A stretch of 64,000 nt of DNA. Origin: Chitinophagaceae bacterium (GTDB lineage: Bacteria > Bacteroidota > Bacteroidia > Chitinophagales > Chitinophagaceae). The stretch is taken from positions 62,001 through 126,000 of the forward strand of contig CANGOX010000001.1 of assembly GCA_947455605.1 (NCBI GenBank). Direction: 5' to 3'. Both the position numbers and the translations under genes were made by a program. Shown here in pieces: positions 37,259 through 45,905 of the stretch. A model generated the notes under the pieces. The model had not been told where the DNA came from, made no database searches, and saw only the letters and a list, made by a program, of their open reading frames with translations. The number at the start of each line of letters is the position of its first letter. Positions within the stretch are counted from its first letter, which is position 1.

Positions 37259-38305
37259 TTATTTCAATATCATATCCTGATCACCTAGCTTATAGTCTTC
37301 CATCCATTTTACCAACGTATCCACCCAAAGCGGATGGGTATTTAAACAAGGGATCATTTCGTAGGATTCGCCACCGGCTTCCATAAAGCTTTCTTTTCCG
37401 CGTTCGGCGATCTCTTCCAGGGTTTCTAAACAATCGCTTACAAAGGCCGGACAGATGACCAATAATTTTTTGATCCCTTCCTTTGGCATTTCTTCCAAAC
37501 GTATATCTGTAAAGGGCTGCAGCCATCCTTTGCCCAGGCGCGACTGAAATGATAAACTGAATTTATCTTTCGGGATACCCAGTTTTTCTGTTACCAAACG
37601 TGTAGTGGTAAAAACCTGGTGACGATAACAGGTGTCATGTGCAGGAGAATCTACTTCACAACAATTATTTACCTGTAAGCAATGGCAAGCGGTGGTATCG
37701 CTTTTACGGATATGTCGCTCAGGAATACCATGATAGCTGAATAAGATATGATCATGGTCTTTTGCCAGCCAGGGTTTTATATTCTCTGCCAGGGCATTGA
37801 TATAATCAGGCTCCTGGTAAAAAGGTTTGATAAAAGATATTTTGAAAGGATAGTTGTTGGCCGCATATTGTTCTTTAGCATAGTCAACCGCTGTTTCATA
37901 ACTGCTCATGGCAAAATGCGGATAAAGCGGCACAAGGATCACCTCTTTGAGATCAGGGTTTTGTTTCAGCAAGAGGTCAAACGCTTCTTTTGGTGAAGGG
38001 CTGCCATAACGCATGGCAATGGTAACCGGTTCGGCAACTTTTTGCTGCAGGGATTGCTGTAATTGTTTGGTAAGAACGATGAGTGGAGAGCCTTCATCCG
38101 TCCAGATGGTCTTATAGGCTTCAGCCGATTTGGGTGCACGAAAAGGAACAATGATGCCTCTTACCAATAAAGCGCGGGCGATAAAGGGGATATCGATCAC
38201 TTTTCCATCCATTAAGAACTCATTCAGGTATTTTCTGACATCTTTCACGGATGTTGAATCGGGTGAACCGAGGTTCATCAATATTATCGCTCTGGTTTGT
38301 GACAT
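37259..38305 (-). CDS. hemH: Ferrochelatase
   Basis: A 348-residue enzyme that inserts ferrous iron into protoporphyrin IX, the last step of protoheme synthesis. The metal-site region LFSYHGIPERHIRKSD contains the key His, and the late Glu is in FVSDCLETLEEI. The N-terminal AIILMNLGSPDS and PFRAPKSAEAY fit the family. Cysteines in ACHCLQVNNCCEVD suggest a cluster or metal site, and this motif is seen in some bacterial members. It is divergent from the hemA operon, 229 bases apart, and its product pathway is completed by the neighbouring hemJ. Confidence 0.97.
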   Translation of the reverse strand: MSQTRAIILMNLGSPDSTSVKDVRKYLNEFLMDGKVIDIPFIARALLVRGIIVPFRAPKSAEAYKTIWTDEGSPLIVLTKQLQQSLQQKVAEPVTIAMRYGSPSPKEAFDLLLKQNPDLKEVILVPLYPHFAMSSYETAVDYAKEQYAANNYPFKISFIKPFYQEPDYINALAENIKPWLAKDHDHILFSYHGIPERHIRKSDTTACHCLQVNNCCEVDSPAHDTCYRHQVFTTTRLVTEKLGIPKDKFSLSFQSRLGKGWLQPFTDIRLEEMPKEGIKKLLVICPAFVSDCLETLEEIAERGKESFMEAGGESYEMIPCLNTHPLWVDTLVKWMEDYKLGDQDMILK

Positions 38306-38321
38306 ATTTCAATTGTGTTTG

Positions 38322-38329
38322 CAAATGTA
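38322..38329 (-). promoter_or_regulatory. Probable hemH promoter -7 element
   Basis: TACATTTG on the minus strand is a perfect match to the Bacteroidota -7 consensus TAnnTTTG, 17 bases upstream of the hemH start codon. No good -33 TTG was seen at the usual distance. Confidence 0.5.
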
Positions 38330-38403
38330 ATCTAACATCCTTATTCGCTAAAGGTTTGGTTAACCATCAGCACAACTAACGAGCGTTCGCGTCTCTGGGA
38401 TTC

Positions 38404-38467
38404 ATTGACATGGGTTATTTTGAGATTCTATGACAAAACATGACAGAGAAATGACATAGGAATGACC
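38404..38467. promoter_or_regulatory. Helically phased ATGAC direct repeats between divergent heme operons
   Basis: ATGACA begins at 38430, 38440 and 38451, and ATGACC at 38462: starts are 10, 11 and 11 bases apart, so all four face one side of the helix. A fifth TGACA lies at 38406-38410, 25 bases before the first. The cluster is upstream of the hemA -33 region and between the two divergent heme promoters, so it is a likely operator for an unknown regulator. Confidence 0.55.
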
Positions 38468-38479
38468 AAACTCATGTTT

Positions 38480-38506
38480 TTGAAGAATCCACTGAGGATA
38501 CCTTTG
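38480..38506 (+). promoter_or_regulatory. Probable hemA operon promoter
   Basis: TACCTTTG at 38499-38506 is a perfect TAnnTTTG -7 element, with a TTG at 38480-38482 16 bases upstream as the -33 element. The hemA start is 29 bases downstream of the -7 element. Confidence 0.55.
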
Positions 38507-38534
38507 CGTAGTTATCATAGAAAAGGCAGCAAGC

Positions 38535-39743
38535 ATGAATATGAACCAATTTTTCGTAGCAGGGATCAACTATAAAAAAACAGACGCAGCTATTCGTGGC
38601 GAGTTTGCCGTTAGTTCCGATAAATATGCTTCCCTTTTGCAAAAAGCCGCATTAATGGGCTTACAGGAGCTTTTTATTCTGAGCACCTGTAACCGCACCG
38701 AGATCTACGGGCTTGCGGCGGATGCCAATACCCTGATCAATCTGCTTTGCAGTGAAACAGTGGGTGATGCGGATACTTTCCGTCAATTATGTTATATCAG
38801 GAATGGCCGTGAAGCGGTTGAACATATTTTTTCAGTGGGTGCCGGACTGGATTCTCAGATCCTTGGCGATTATGAGATCGTAGGGCAAATGAAACTGGCA
38901 GTAAAATTTGCGCGTGAAAGAGGTTTTGTGGGTGCTTTTATGGAAAGACTCTTCAACACCGTTTTACAATCATCCAAAGCCATTAAAAACGGAACCCATT
39001 TAAGCGACGGCACTATTTCTGTGGCTTTTGCGGCTATTCAATATATCAAACAACAGGTTGCAGATACGCATGGTAAAAAGATCGTTCTGCTGGGTACCGG
39101 AAAGATCGGCCGCAATACCTGCAAGAACCTGGTGGATTATCTGGATACCAAAAACATCACACTCATCAATCGTACGGAAGCGAAAGCCATCGAGCTGGCA
39201 ACTGAACTGGGTTTACAAACCACTTCGTACGCAGATCTGAATAAAGAATTACAGGAAGCAGATATTTTTATCGTGGCCACACATGCCGATAAAGCGGTGA
39301 TCACCAGAGAAAGTCTTATTAACAGTACTCCAAAAATTCTGATCGACCTTTCTATCCCTAACAATATTGAACCGTCTGTTGGCAACCTGCCACATATTTC
39401 TTTGGCCAATGTGGATGATCTGTCTGTGATCAACGACAAAACCCTTCGCATCCGTCAGGCAGAAGTTCCTAAAGCGATGGCGATCATACATAACCATATC
39501 GGTGAATTCAACGATTGGTTTACCCTGCGCAGTCATGTGCCGGTTTTAAAAGCGGTGAAACAGAAACTGCATGATATGCATTCCTGTGAAATGTTTACCG
39601 CAACTACTCATGTAACGGTTGTAGATACTGCCGTTATCCAGAAAGTGGTGAATACAGTGGCCGTAAAAATGCGTACACAACATCAGCCCGGATGTTACTA
39701 TATTGAGGCCATTAATGATTTCATGACCATCAGCATAAACTAG
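38535..39743 (+). CDS. hemA: Glutamyl-tRNA reductase
   Basis: A 402-residue NADPH enzyme that reduces glutamyl-tRNA to glutamate-1-semialdehyde, the first committed step of heme synthesis by the C5 route. The catalytic Cys is in ILSTCNRTEIYG (near residue 51), the catalytic-domain signature in VGAGLDSQILGDYEIVGQ, and the NADPH fold in KIVLLGTGKIGRNTCKNL. The C-terminal dimerisation helix region is shorter and less canonical than in E. coli. A nearby upstream ATG gives the same frame. It leads the hemACDEFBL run. Confidence 0.97.
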   Translation: MNMNQFFVAGINYKKTDAAIRGEFAVSSDKYASLLQKAALMGLQELFILSTCNRTEIYGLAADANTLINLLCSETVGDADTFRQLCYIRNGREAVEHIFSVGAGLDSQILGDYEIVGQMKLAVKFARERGFVGAFMERLFNTVLQSSKAIKNGTHLSDGTISVAFAAIQYIKQQVADTHGKKIVLLGTGKIGRNTCKNLVDYLDTKNITLINRTEAKAIELATELGLQTTSYADLNKELQEADIFIVATHADKAVITRESLINSTPKILIDLSIPNNIEPSVGNLPHISLANVDDLSVINDKTLRIRQAEVPKAMAIIHNHIGEFNDWFTLRSHVPVLKAVKQKLHDMHSCEMFTATTHVTVVDTAVIQKVVNTVAVKMRTQHQPGCYYIEAINDFMTISIN

Positions 39744-39744
39744 C

Positions 39745-40725
39745 ATGAACAAGGTTTTACGAATAGGCACCCGCGACAGTCAGTTGGCTGTTTGGCAGGC
39801 TACATTGGTACAGGAGCAACTGAAAAACAATGGCATTGCCACCGAACTCGTGTACATGAAAAGCGATGGCGATGTAGATCTGGTAACGCCATTATATGAA
39901 ATTGGTGTACAGGGTATTTTTACAAAAACATTAGATGCTGCCTTACTAAGTAACCGCATAGACCTTGCCGTTCATTCCATGAAAGATGTACCTACCCAAT
40001 TGGCAAAAGGGATACAACAGGCTGCGGTTTTGGAGAGAGCTTCTTATAAAGATATTTTGGTTTTAAAAAACGAATTAAGTGATATAAGTGATGCGTTGGG
40101 TATTGTGAATGGTGAATGGTCAATGCTGAATAATGAGTCATTGACAATTGACCATTCACGATTAACCATTGCTACCAGCAGCATCCGCCGCAAAGCACAA
40201 TGGCTGAACCGGTATCCCAACCATACGTTGGAAAACCTGCGGGGCAATGTAAATACACGATTACGCAAAGTGAGTGAGAGTAATTGGGATGGCGCCATTT
40301 TTGCGGCAGCGGGATTGGAACGTATCGGCCTTCGCCCGGAAAACTCAATAGAGCTCGACTGGATGCTGCCCGCGCCGGCACAAGGAGCCATTATGATTGT
40401 TTGCAGAGAAGATGACCACGAAACAAAAACTGCCCTGGGATTACTGAATGATCCAGCAACCGCTTTATGTACCTGTATTGAAAGAGACTTTTTAAAGACA
40501 TTATTGGGCGGATGCGCTACTCCCATCAGTGCTTTGGCAGAATGGAAAGACGGATTTGTAACTTTTAGAGGACATATTTTATCGGTTGATGGAAAAGAAA
40601 AGATGGAAACCTCATTTCACAAAGCTGCTTTGCAATGTGGCGATCTGGGCAGAAAAGCCGCAGAAGACCTATTAGCCAGGGGTGCAGATAAAATTGTCAA
40701 TGCCATTCGCAATGCCGGAGCATAA
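39745..40725 (+). CDS. hemC: Hydroxymethylbilane synthase with an in-frame heptad-palindrome insertion
   Basis: A 326-residue enzyme joining four porphobilinogens into hydroxymethylbilane. Start GTRDSQLAVWQA, catalytic region LAVHSMKDVPTQL, Arg-rich substrate site ATSSIRRKAQW and LRGNVNTRL, and the dipyrromethane-anchoring Cys in LLGGCATPISA are all present. Residues 121-141 (from VNGEWSML to SRLT) come from a nine-heptad palindromic array and separate the KDILVLKNEL strand from ATSSIRRK, where other HemC proteins have only a short turn. The active site itself is intact, so the enzyme is probably functional. It starts one base after the hemA stop. Confidence 0.96.
   Translation: MNKVLRIGTRDSQLAVWQATLVQEQLKNNGIATELVYMKSDGDVDLVTPLYEIGVQGIFTKTLDAALLSNRIDLAVHSMKDVPTQLAKGIQQAAVLERASYKDILVLKNELSDISDALGIVNGEWSMLNNESLTIDHSRLTIATSSIRRKAQWLNRYPNHTLENLRGNVNTRLRKVSESNWDGAIFAAAGLERIGLRPENSIELDWMLPAPAQGAIMIVCREDDHETKTALGLLNDPATALCTCIERDFLKTLLGGCATPISALAEWKDGFVTFRGHILSVDGKEKMETSFHKAALQCGDLGRKAAEDLLARGADKIVNAIRNAGA
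40105..40167. repeat. Nine-unit heptad palindrome inside hemC
   Basis: Units in register: gtgaatg, gtgaatg, gtcaatg, ctgaata, atgagtc, attgaca, attgacc, attcacg, attaacc. The last units are reverse complements of the first. Sixty-three bases equal 21 whole codons, so the reading frame is kept and no stop codon is created. Confidence 0.9.
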
Positions 40726-41422
40726 ACTACAAATACTATGCACCAGGCCTGTTGATGAATCAAGAATAGAAGAGGCAAATCAGAAAGACATTCTTCTGGA
40801 TGTATTACCGTTCATAGAAACCGAAGCCATTCAAACCATAGAAGTACAGCAGGAAATAGAATGGGCTTCTGTACAGGAGGCCGTAGTTGTATTTACCAGT
40901 ATGAATGCCGTGGAAGCTGTTACCGAAATGCTGGACGGACATATACCTGAATGGCGTATTTTCTGTATGGGTTTCAAGACCAAAGAATTGATCACAACCT
41001 ATTTTGGAGCGGAGGCAATAGCAGGCACCGCTGATAATGCAGATGAACTGGCAAACGAGATCATAGAGCAGGAAGATCCGGAAGAAGTGATCTTCTTCTG
41101 TGGTAACCAACGCAGGGATGAACTACCGGGAAAACTTGAAAAACATCGGATCACTGTAAACGAGATCGTTGTTTATGAAACCCTGGCTGTAGAACATTCT
41201 GTTGAAAAGGAATATGATGCGGTTCTGTTTTTTAGTCCGAGTGCCGTAGAAAGTTTTTTCAAAAAGAACAAACTAATTGCCAGGACCATTGTTTTTGCCA
41301 TTGGTAATACCACAGCTAAAACGGTTGCAAAGTTCTGCAGCAACAAAGTGATCATTAGCAAGTTGCCTGGAAAAGATGAATTGGTAACTCAGGCATTGGA
41401 CTATTTTTCAAAGAATCATTAA
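40712..41422 (+). CDS. hemD: Uroporphyrinogen-III synthase
   Basis: A 236-residue enzyme that closes and inverts ring D of hydroxymethylbilane to give uroporphyrinogen III. HemD proteins share little sequence; this call rests on the two-domain pattern (QILCTRPVDES start, VVFTSMNAVEAV, VLFFSPSAVESFF and AIGNTTAKTV) and on its place between hemC and hemE. The start is uncertain: GTG at 40682, ATG at 40700 and ATG at 40712 are in frame. The last is chosen because it places the first beta-strand at the N-terminus; it overlaps hemC by 14 bases. Confidence 0.88.
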   Translation: MPEHKLQILCTRPVDESRIEEANQKDILLDVLPFIETEAIQTIEVQQEIEWASVQEAVVVFTSMNAVEAVTEMLDGHIPEWRIFCMGFKTKELITTYFGAEAIAGTADNADELANEIIEQEDPEEVIFFCGNQRRDELPGKLEKHRITVNEIVVYETLAVEHSVEKEYDAVLFFSPSAVESFFKKNKLIARTIVFAIGNTTAKTVAKFCSNKVIISKLPGKDELVTQALDYFSKNH

Positions 41423-41475
41423 AAATATTTTATCAAATAAGTGACTATATGAGATAGTGATCTCCCACAAAGGAT

Positions 41476-41503
41476 ACTCACTACTCACTACTCACCACTC
41501 ACG
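41476..41503 (+). repeat. Heptad array (actcact type) directly before hemE
   Basis: actcact, actcact, actcacc, actcacg in register, ending six bases before the hemE ATG, where a ribosome-binding site would be expected. No Shine-Dalgarno sequence is seen. Confidence 0.85.
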
Positions 41504-41509
41504 AATCAT

Positions 41510-42538
41510 ATGTTACAAAACGATCTGATACTAAGAACCCTTCGCGGCGAACAAACAGAAAGAACACCGGTATGGATGATGCGCCAGGCCGGCCGTTATT
41601 TACCGCAGTATATGGTGTTGCGGGAAAAATATGGCTTCTTTGAAAGATGCCAGACACCGGAACTGGCCTGTGAGATCACTATTCAACCCGTAGATATTGT
41701 GGGAGTTGATGCTGCTATCCTTTTCTCTGATATTCTGGTCGTACCACAAGCGATGGGTCTGGAAGTACAACTGGTAGAAAGCCAGGGCCCTTACTTGCCT
41801 GATCCGGTTAAGAATTTTAAAGATCTGGTGCGTGTGCGTGTTCCGGATGTTCAGGAAACATTAGGCTATGTTTTTGAAGCGATCAAACTCATCAAAAAAG
41901 AATTGAATGGCCGCGTGCCATTGATCGGTTTTGCAGGTGCTCCATGGACATTATTGTGTTATATGGTACAGGGAAAAGGATCAAAGACCTTTGACCAGGC
42001 CAAAGTATTCTGCTACACACAACCGGAGCTTGCACACCAGTTATTACAAATGATAACCGATACTACCATTGCCTACTTAAAGGCACAAGTAAAAGCCGGT
42101 GCCGATATTGTTCAGATCTTTGACAGCTGGGGTGGATTATTGAGTCCGGATGATTTTGAAACCTATTCTCTCCAATATATTCGCCAGATCGTAGCGGCAT
42201 TGAAAGAAGAAGTACCTACGATCATTTTTGCAAAAGGTGCCTGGCATAGTCTGGAAGAAATGGCCGCAACCGGTGCTCAAGGTTTAGGTATTGACTGGTG
42301 CATTAAACCACAGCTGGCCAGACAGATAGCAGGCAACAACGTAACGCTGCAGGGGAATTTTGATCCGGCTAAATTATTATCACCCATTCCGGTGATCAAA
42401 AAAGAAGTTGAAACCATGTTGGCTGCATTCGGACCCGGAAGACATATTGCCAATTTAGGACACGGCATCATTCCCAATGTTCCTGTAGATCATGCAAGGG
42501 CATTTGTAGATACCGTGAAAGAATACCGTCATAAATAA
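41510..42538 (+). CDS. hemE: Uroporphyrinogen decarboxylase
   Basis: A 342-residue enzyme that removes the four acetate carboxyls of uroporphyrinogen III to give coproporphyrinogen III. Signatures are [15 protein letters not shown] near the N-terminus (substrate Arg residues), [19 protein letters not shown] with the catalytic Asp, and [17 protein letters not shown]. The C-terminal GLGIDWCI and GNFDPAKL complete the TIM barrel. Its stop is 21 bases before hemF. A heptad array occupies the hemD-hemE gap. Confidence 0.97.
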   Translation: MLQNDLILRTLRGEQTERTPVWMMRQAGRYLPQYMVLREKYGFFERCQTPELACEITIQPVDIVGVDAAILFSDILVVPQAMGLEVQLVESQGPYLPDPVKNFKDLVRVRVPDVQETLGYVFEAIKLIKKELNGRVPLIGFAGAPWTLLCYMVQGKGSKTFDQAKVFCYTQPELAHQLLQMITDTTIAYLKAQVKAGADIVQIFDSWGGLLSPDDFETYSLQYIRQIVAALKEEVPTIIFAKGAWHSLEEMAATGAQGLGIDWCIKPQLARQIAGNNVTLQGNFDPAKLLSPIPVIKKEVETMLAAFGPGRHIANLGHGIIPNVPVDHARAFVDTVKEYRHK

Positions 42539-42559
42539 TCATATCCCGTACACTACATA

Positions 42560-43483
42560 ATGAACAGTAACACCATTAAGCAGCAGTGGATCCATTTCAT
42601 CCATCAATTACAGGATGATATCTGTGCTGCTTTGGAAGCCTGCGACGGTAAAGCGAAATTCATAGAAGACAAATGGGAAAGACCCGAAGGTGGTGGTGGT
42701 AAAACAAGGGTGATCAGCAATGGAAACGTGTTCGAAAAAGGTGGTGTAAATACTTCTATCGTATTTGGTAAAGTAACCAACACCATGCGCAAACAACTGC
42801 AGATAGAGGGTCATGAATGGTTTGCCTGTGGGATGAGTATTGTGATCCATCCCCTGAATCCATTTGTTCCTACGGTACATTGCAATTACCGGATGTTTGA
42901 GTTATATGATGAGCTGGGCAATACAACGGATAGATGGTTTGGTGGAGGAACAGACCTCACACCTTATTATTTATTTGAAGAAGATGCCAGGCATTTTCAC
43001 AGAACCTATCAAACGGTTTGTAACGGGTTTGATAAAACATTCTATCCTGCTTTTAAAGAAGTATGCGACAACTATTTCGTGAATACACACCGAAACAATG
43101 AGCGCCGCGGTATTGGCGGGATCTTCTACGATCACCAGCGCCCGGATGCCCTGAAGAGCATTGATTTCTGGATGAATTTCAGCAAAGCCTGCGGATATGC
43201 GTTTATAGATGCGTATATTCCCATTACAGAAAAAAGAAAGGATACACCGTATACTGCCGAAAATAAATATTGGCAGGAAATAAGGAGGGGCCGGTATACA
43301 GAGTTTAATCTCGTTCACGACAGAGGTACACTCTTTGGCCTGAAAACAAACGGCAGAACAGAAAGTATTTTAATGAGCTTACCGCCCACTGTGCGGTTCG
43401 ATTATAATTATCAACCCGTTGAAGGAAGCGCAGAAGCAGATCTTTTAGATGCCTGTCTGCATCCGCGCAACTGGGTACATTAA
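42560..43483 (+). CDS. hemF: Oxygen-dependent coproporphyrinogen III oxidase
   Basis: A 307-residue enzyme that uses O2 to convert coproporphyrinogen III to protoporphyrinogen IX. The family signatures are FEKGGVNTSIVFG, MSIVIHPLNPFVPTVHCNYR (metal His residues), WFGGGTDLTPYY, RRGIGGIFYD and the C-terminal RGTLFGLKTNGRTESILMSLPP. Presence of HemF rather than HemN points to aerobic heme synthesis in this locus. It is followed 11 bases later by hemB. Confidence 0.98.
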   Translation: MNSNTIKQQWIHFIHQLQDDICAALEACDGKAKFIEDKWERPEGGGGKTRVISNGNVFEKGGVNTSIVFGKVTNTMRKQLQIEGHEWFACGMSIVIHPLNPFVPTVHCNYRMFELYDELGNTTDRWFGGGTDLTPYYLFEEDARHFHRTYQTVCNGFDKTFYPAFKEVCDNYFVNTHRNNERRGIGGIFYDHQRPDALKSIDFWMNFSKACGYAFIDAYIPITEKRKDTPYTAENKYWQEIRRGRYTEFNLVHDRGTLFGLKTNGRTESILMSLPPTVRFDYNYQPVEGSAEADLLDACLHPRNWVH

Positions 43484-43494
43484 AAATAAAGACC

Positions 43495-44472
43495 ATGCAC
43501 CTGCAAAGAAGAAACAGGATCTTACGTCAAACACCCGCTATCCGCTCACTTGTGGCAGAAACCATTTTACGTCCTGCTGATTTTATTGCGCCTTTATTTA
43601 TTGATGAAGGACAAAATGTAGAAACAGAGATCGCTTCTATGCAAGGCTATTACCGCCGCAGTATTGATCTTACCGTAAAAGAGGTAAAAGCATTGTGGTC
43701 GATGGGTATAAAATCTGTGCTGATCTTTATCAAATGCAAAGACGAATTAAAAGATAATACCGGCAAGGAAGCCTGGAATAAAAATGGTTTGATGCAGAGA
43801 AGCATCAAAGCCATAAAAGATGCGGTACCGGAAATGGTGATCATGACGGATGTGGCACTAGACCCTTTTTCATCATATGGCCATGATGGGATTGTAAAAG
43901 ACGGTGAGATCGTGAATGACGAAACGGTAGAGGCTTTAGTGAAGATGAGCATCAGTCATGCGCAGGCAGGCGCAGATTTTGTGGCACCCAGTGATATGAT
44001 GGATGGCAGAATTGGAGCGATCAGAAACGGACTCGAAGAAAATGGTTTTACTAAAACCGGTATCATGAGTTACAGTGCCAAATATGCATCTTGTTTCTAT
44101 GGCCCATTCCGTGATGCATTGGATAGTGCACCGGGGTTTGGCGATAAGAAAACCTACCAGATGGATTATGCCAACAGAACCGAAGCCATTAAAGAAACTT
44201 TGATGGATATTGAAGAAGGTGCAGACATCGTAATGGTAAAACCCGCACTCGCTTATCTCGATATCATTCGTGAAATAAAAAATGCGGTAGAAGTTCCGGT
44301 AAGTGCCTACCAGGTAAGCGGCGAATATGCGATGATCAAGGCTTCTGCGAAGATGGGTTGGATAGATGAGAACAAAGCGATCCTCGAAACATTGACATCG
44401 ATTAAGCGGGCAGGTGCGGATCTGATCGCTACTTATTTTGCGAAGGATGCCGTTGCATTGATCAATCAATAA
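43495..44472 (+). CDS. hemB: Porphobilinogen synthase (delta-aminolevulinate dehydratase)
   Basis: A 325-residue enzyme condensing two aminolevulinates into porphobilinogen. The Schiff-base lysines are in YGPFRDALD-adjacent SYSAKYASCFYG and in MVKPALAYLD. The metal segment reads TDVALDPFSSYGHDG, with Asp and no Cys triad, so it is the Mg/K-type enzyme as in Pseudomonas rather than the zinc-Cys type. Length fits the family. A perfect 22-bp inverted repeat separates it from hemL. Confidence 0.97.
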   Translation: MHLQRRNRILRQTPAIRSLVAETILRPADFIAPLFIDEGQNVETEIASMQGYYRRSIDLTVKEVKALWSMGIKSVLIFIKCKDELKDNTGKEAWNKNGLMQRSIKAIKDAVPEMVIMTDVALDPFSSYGHDGIVKDGEIVNDETVEALVKMSISHAQAGADFVAPSDMMDGRIGAIRNGLEENGFTKTGIMSYSAKYASCFYGPFRDALDSAPGFGDKKTYQMDYANRTEAIKETLMDIEEGADIVMVKPALAYLDIIREIKNAVEVPVSAYQVSGEYAMIKASAKMGWIDENKAILETLTSIKRAGADLIATYFAKDAVALINQ

Positions 44473-44476
44473 TTGG

Positions 44477-44530
44477 CACGCAGAGGCGCAAAGGCGCAAT
44501 TTATTTACTGCGCCTTTGCGCCTCTGCGTG
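44477..44530. repeat. Perfect 22-bp inverted repeat between hemB and hemL
   Basis: Arms 44477-44498 and 44509-44530 are exact reverse complements, built from gcgcagaggcgcaaagg-type units, with a ten-base loop. Related sequences occur at about 28262-28290, 31955-31974 and 62110-62172. In the middle of the heme operon it may act as an attenuator or mRNA stabiliser. Confidence 0.9.
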
Positions 44531-44549
44531 AAATTTTAAATAACACATC

Positions 44550-45836
44550 ATGTACGAAAAAAGTAAAGCCCTATTCGAACGCGCACAAAAATCTATTCCG
44601 GGTGGTGTAAACTCACCCGTACGTGCATTTAAAAGTGTGGGTGGAACGCCACTGTTTATTCAAAAAGCGAAAGGTGCTTATTTGTATGATGCAGATGGCA
44701 ATCAGTATATTGACTACATCGCATCCTGGGGACCGATGATCTTAGGACATGCGTATGAGCCCGTTATAAAAGCGATACAGGAAAAAGCTTTGCTGTCTAC
44801 TTCTTATGGCGCGCCTACAGAATTGGAAATAGAGATGGCAGAATTGATCAGAAGCATGGCTCCCAATATTGATATGGTGCGAATGGTAAGCAGTGGAACG
44901 GAAGCCTGTATGAGTGCTTTACGTTTGGCACGAGGCTATACCGGAAAAAACAAATTCATCAAATTCGAAGGATGTTACCATGGACATGCAGATGCTTTTT
45001 TAGTAAAGGCAGGAAGCGGAATGGCTACGTTTAATATACAAACCGTACCCGGCGTAACAGGTGGAGTATCCAATGACACATTGACCTGCGCCTATAATGA
45101 TCTGGATGCGGTTGAGCGTTTGGTAGCAGAAAATAAAAATGAAATTGCGGCGATCATTATTGAACCGGTAGTTGGTAATATGGGTTGTATTTTACCCAAA
45201 GCCGGTTTCCTCGAAGCTTTGCGCAAGATCTGCGACAGAGAATCCATCGTATTTATTTTTGATGAAGTGATGACAGGTTTCCGACTCGCACCCGGTGGTG
45301 CACAGGAAAGGTTAAGCATCAATGCTGATCTGGTTACTTTCGGTAAAGTGATCGGTGGTGGTATGCCGGTAGGTGCTTTTGGCGGTAAAAAAGAGATCAT
45401 GGAAAATATTGCTCCGCTGGGAAATGTATACCAGGCAGGCACATTAAGCGGCAATCCGATTGCCATGATCGCCGGCTTGACCATGCTTACTGAACTAAAG
45501 AGCAACCCGAATATCTATGCAGAGCTCGAACAGAAAACGATCTATCTGAAAGAAGGATTGGATAAAGTATTGAAAGCATCCGGTACACCTTATGTGATCA
45601 ATCAATTGGGTTCTATGATCAGTCTCCACTTCAGTGATCATGCAGTTACCGATTTCGATACTGCCGCATCTGCCAATAATGATCTTTTCAAAAAATATTT
45701 TCATGCCATGCTCAAACGCGGTATTTACCTTCCGCCTTCTGCCTTTGAAAGCTGGTTCCTGAATAATGCACTTTCTTATGAGGATATTGATAAAACGATA
45801 TTGGCTACGGAAGAAAGTTTGAAGGAGATCCTGTAA
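44550..45836 (+). CDS. hemL: Glutamate-1-semialdehyde 2,1-aminomutase
   Basis: A 428-residue PLP enzyme that converts glutamate-1-semialdehyde to 5-aminolevulinate. The N-terminal [20 protein letters not shown] and [16 protein letters not shown] are diagnostic of GSAM; the PLP Lys is in [18 protein letters not shown], with the Asp in FDEVMTGFR. It is the last heme gene in the run. With hemA it supplies aminolevulinate from glutamyl-tRNA. A promoter of its own inside the preceding gap is possible but not clear. Confidence 0.98.
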   Translation: MYEKSKALFERAQKSIPGGVNSPVRAFKSVGGTPLFIQKAKGAYLYDADGNQYIDYIASWGPMILGHAYEPVIKAIQEKALLSTSYGAPTELEIEMAELIRSMAPNIDMVRMVSSGTEACMSALRLARGYTGKNKFIKFEGCYHGHADAFLVKAGSGMATFNIQTVPGVTGGVSNDTLTCAYNDLDAVERLVAENKNEIAAIIIEPVVGNMGCILPKAGFLEALRKICDRESIVFIFDEVMTGFRLAPGGAQERLSINADLVTFGKVIGGGMPVGAFGGKKEIMENIAPLGNVYQAGTLSGNPIAMIAGLTMLTELKSNPNIYAELEQKTIYLKEGLDKVLKASGTPYVINQLGSMISLHFSDHAVTDFDTAASANNDLFKKYFHAMLKRGIYLPPSAFESWFLNNALSYEDIDKTILATEESLKEIL

Positions 45837-45905
45837 TCAGGCCAATGATGTATCCGCTTGTTTTAGGGGCATTCAGCCATGGTATAGATTGACTACCTTA
45901 GTAGG

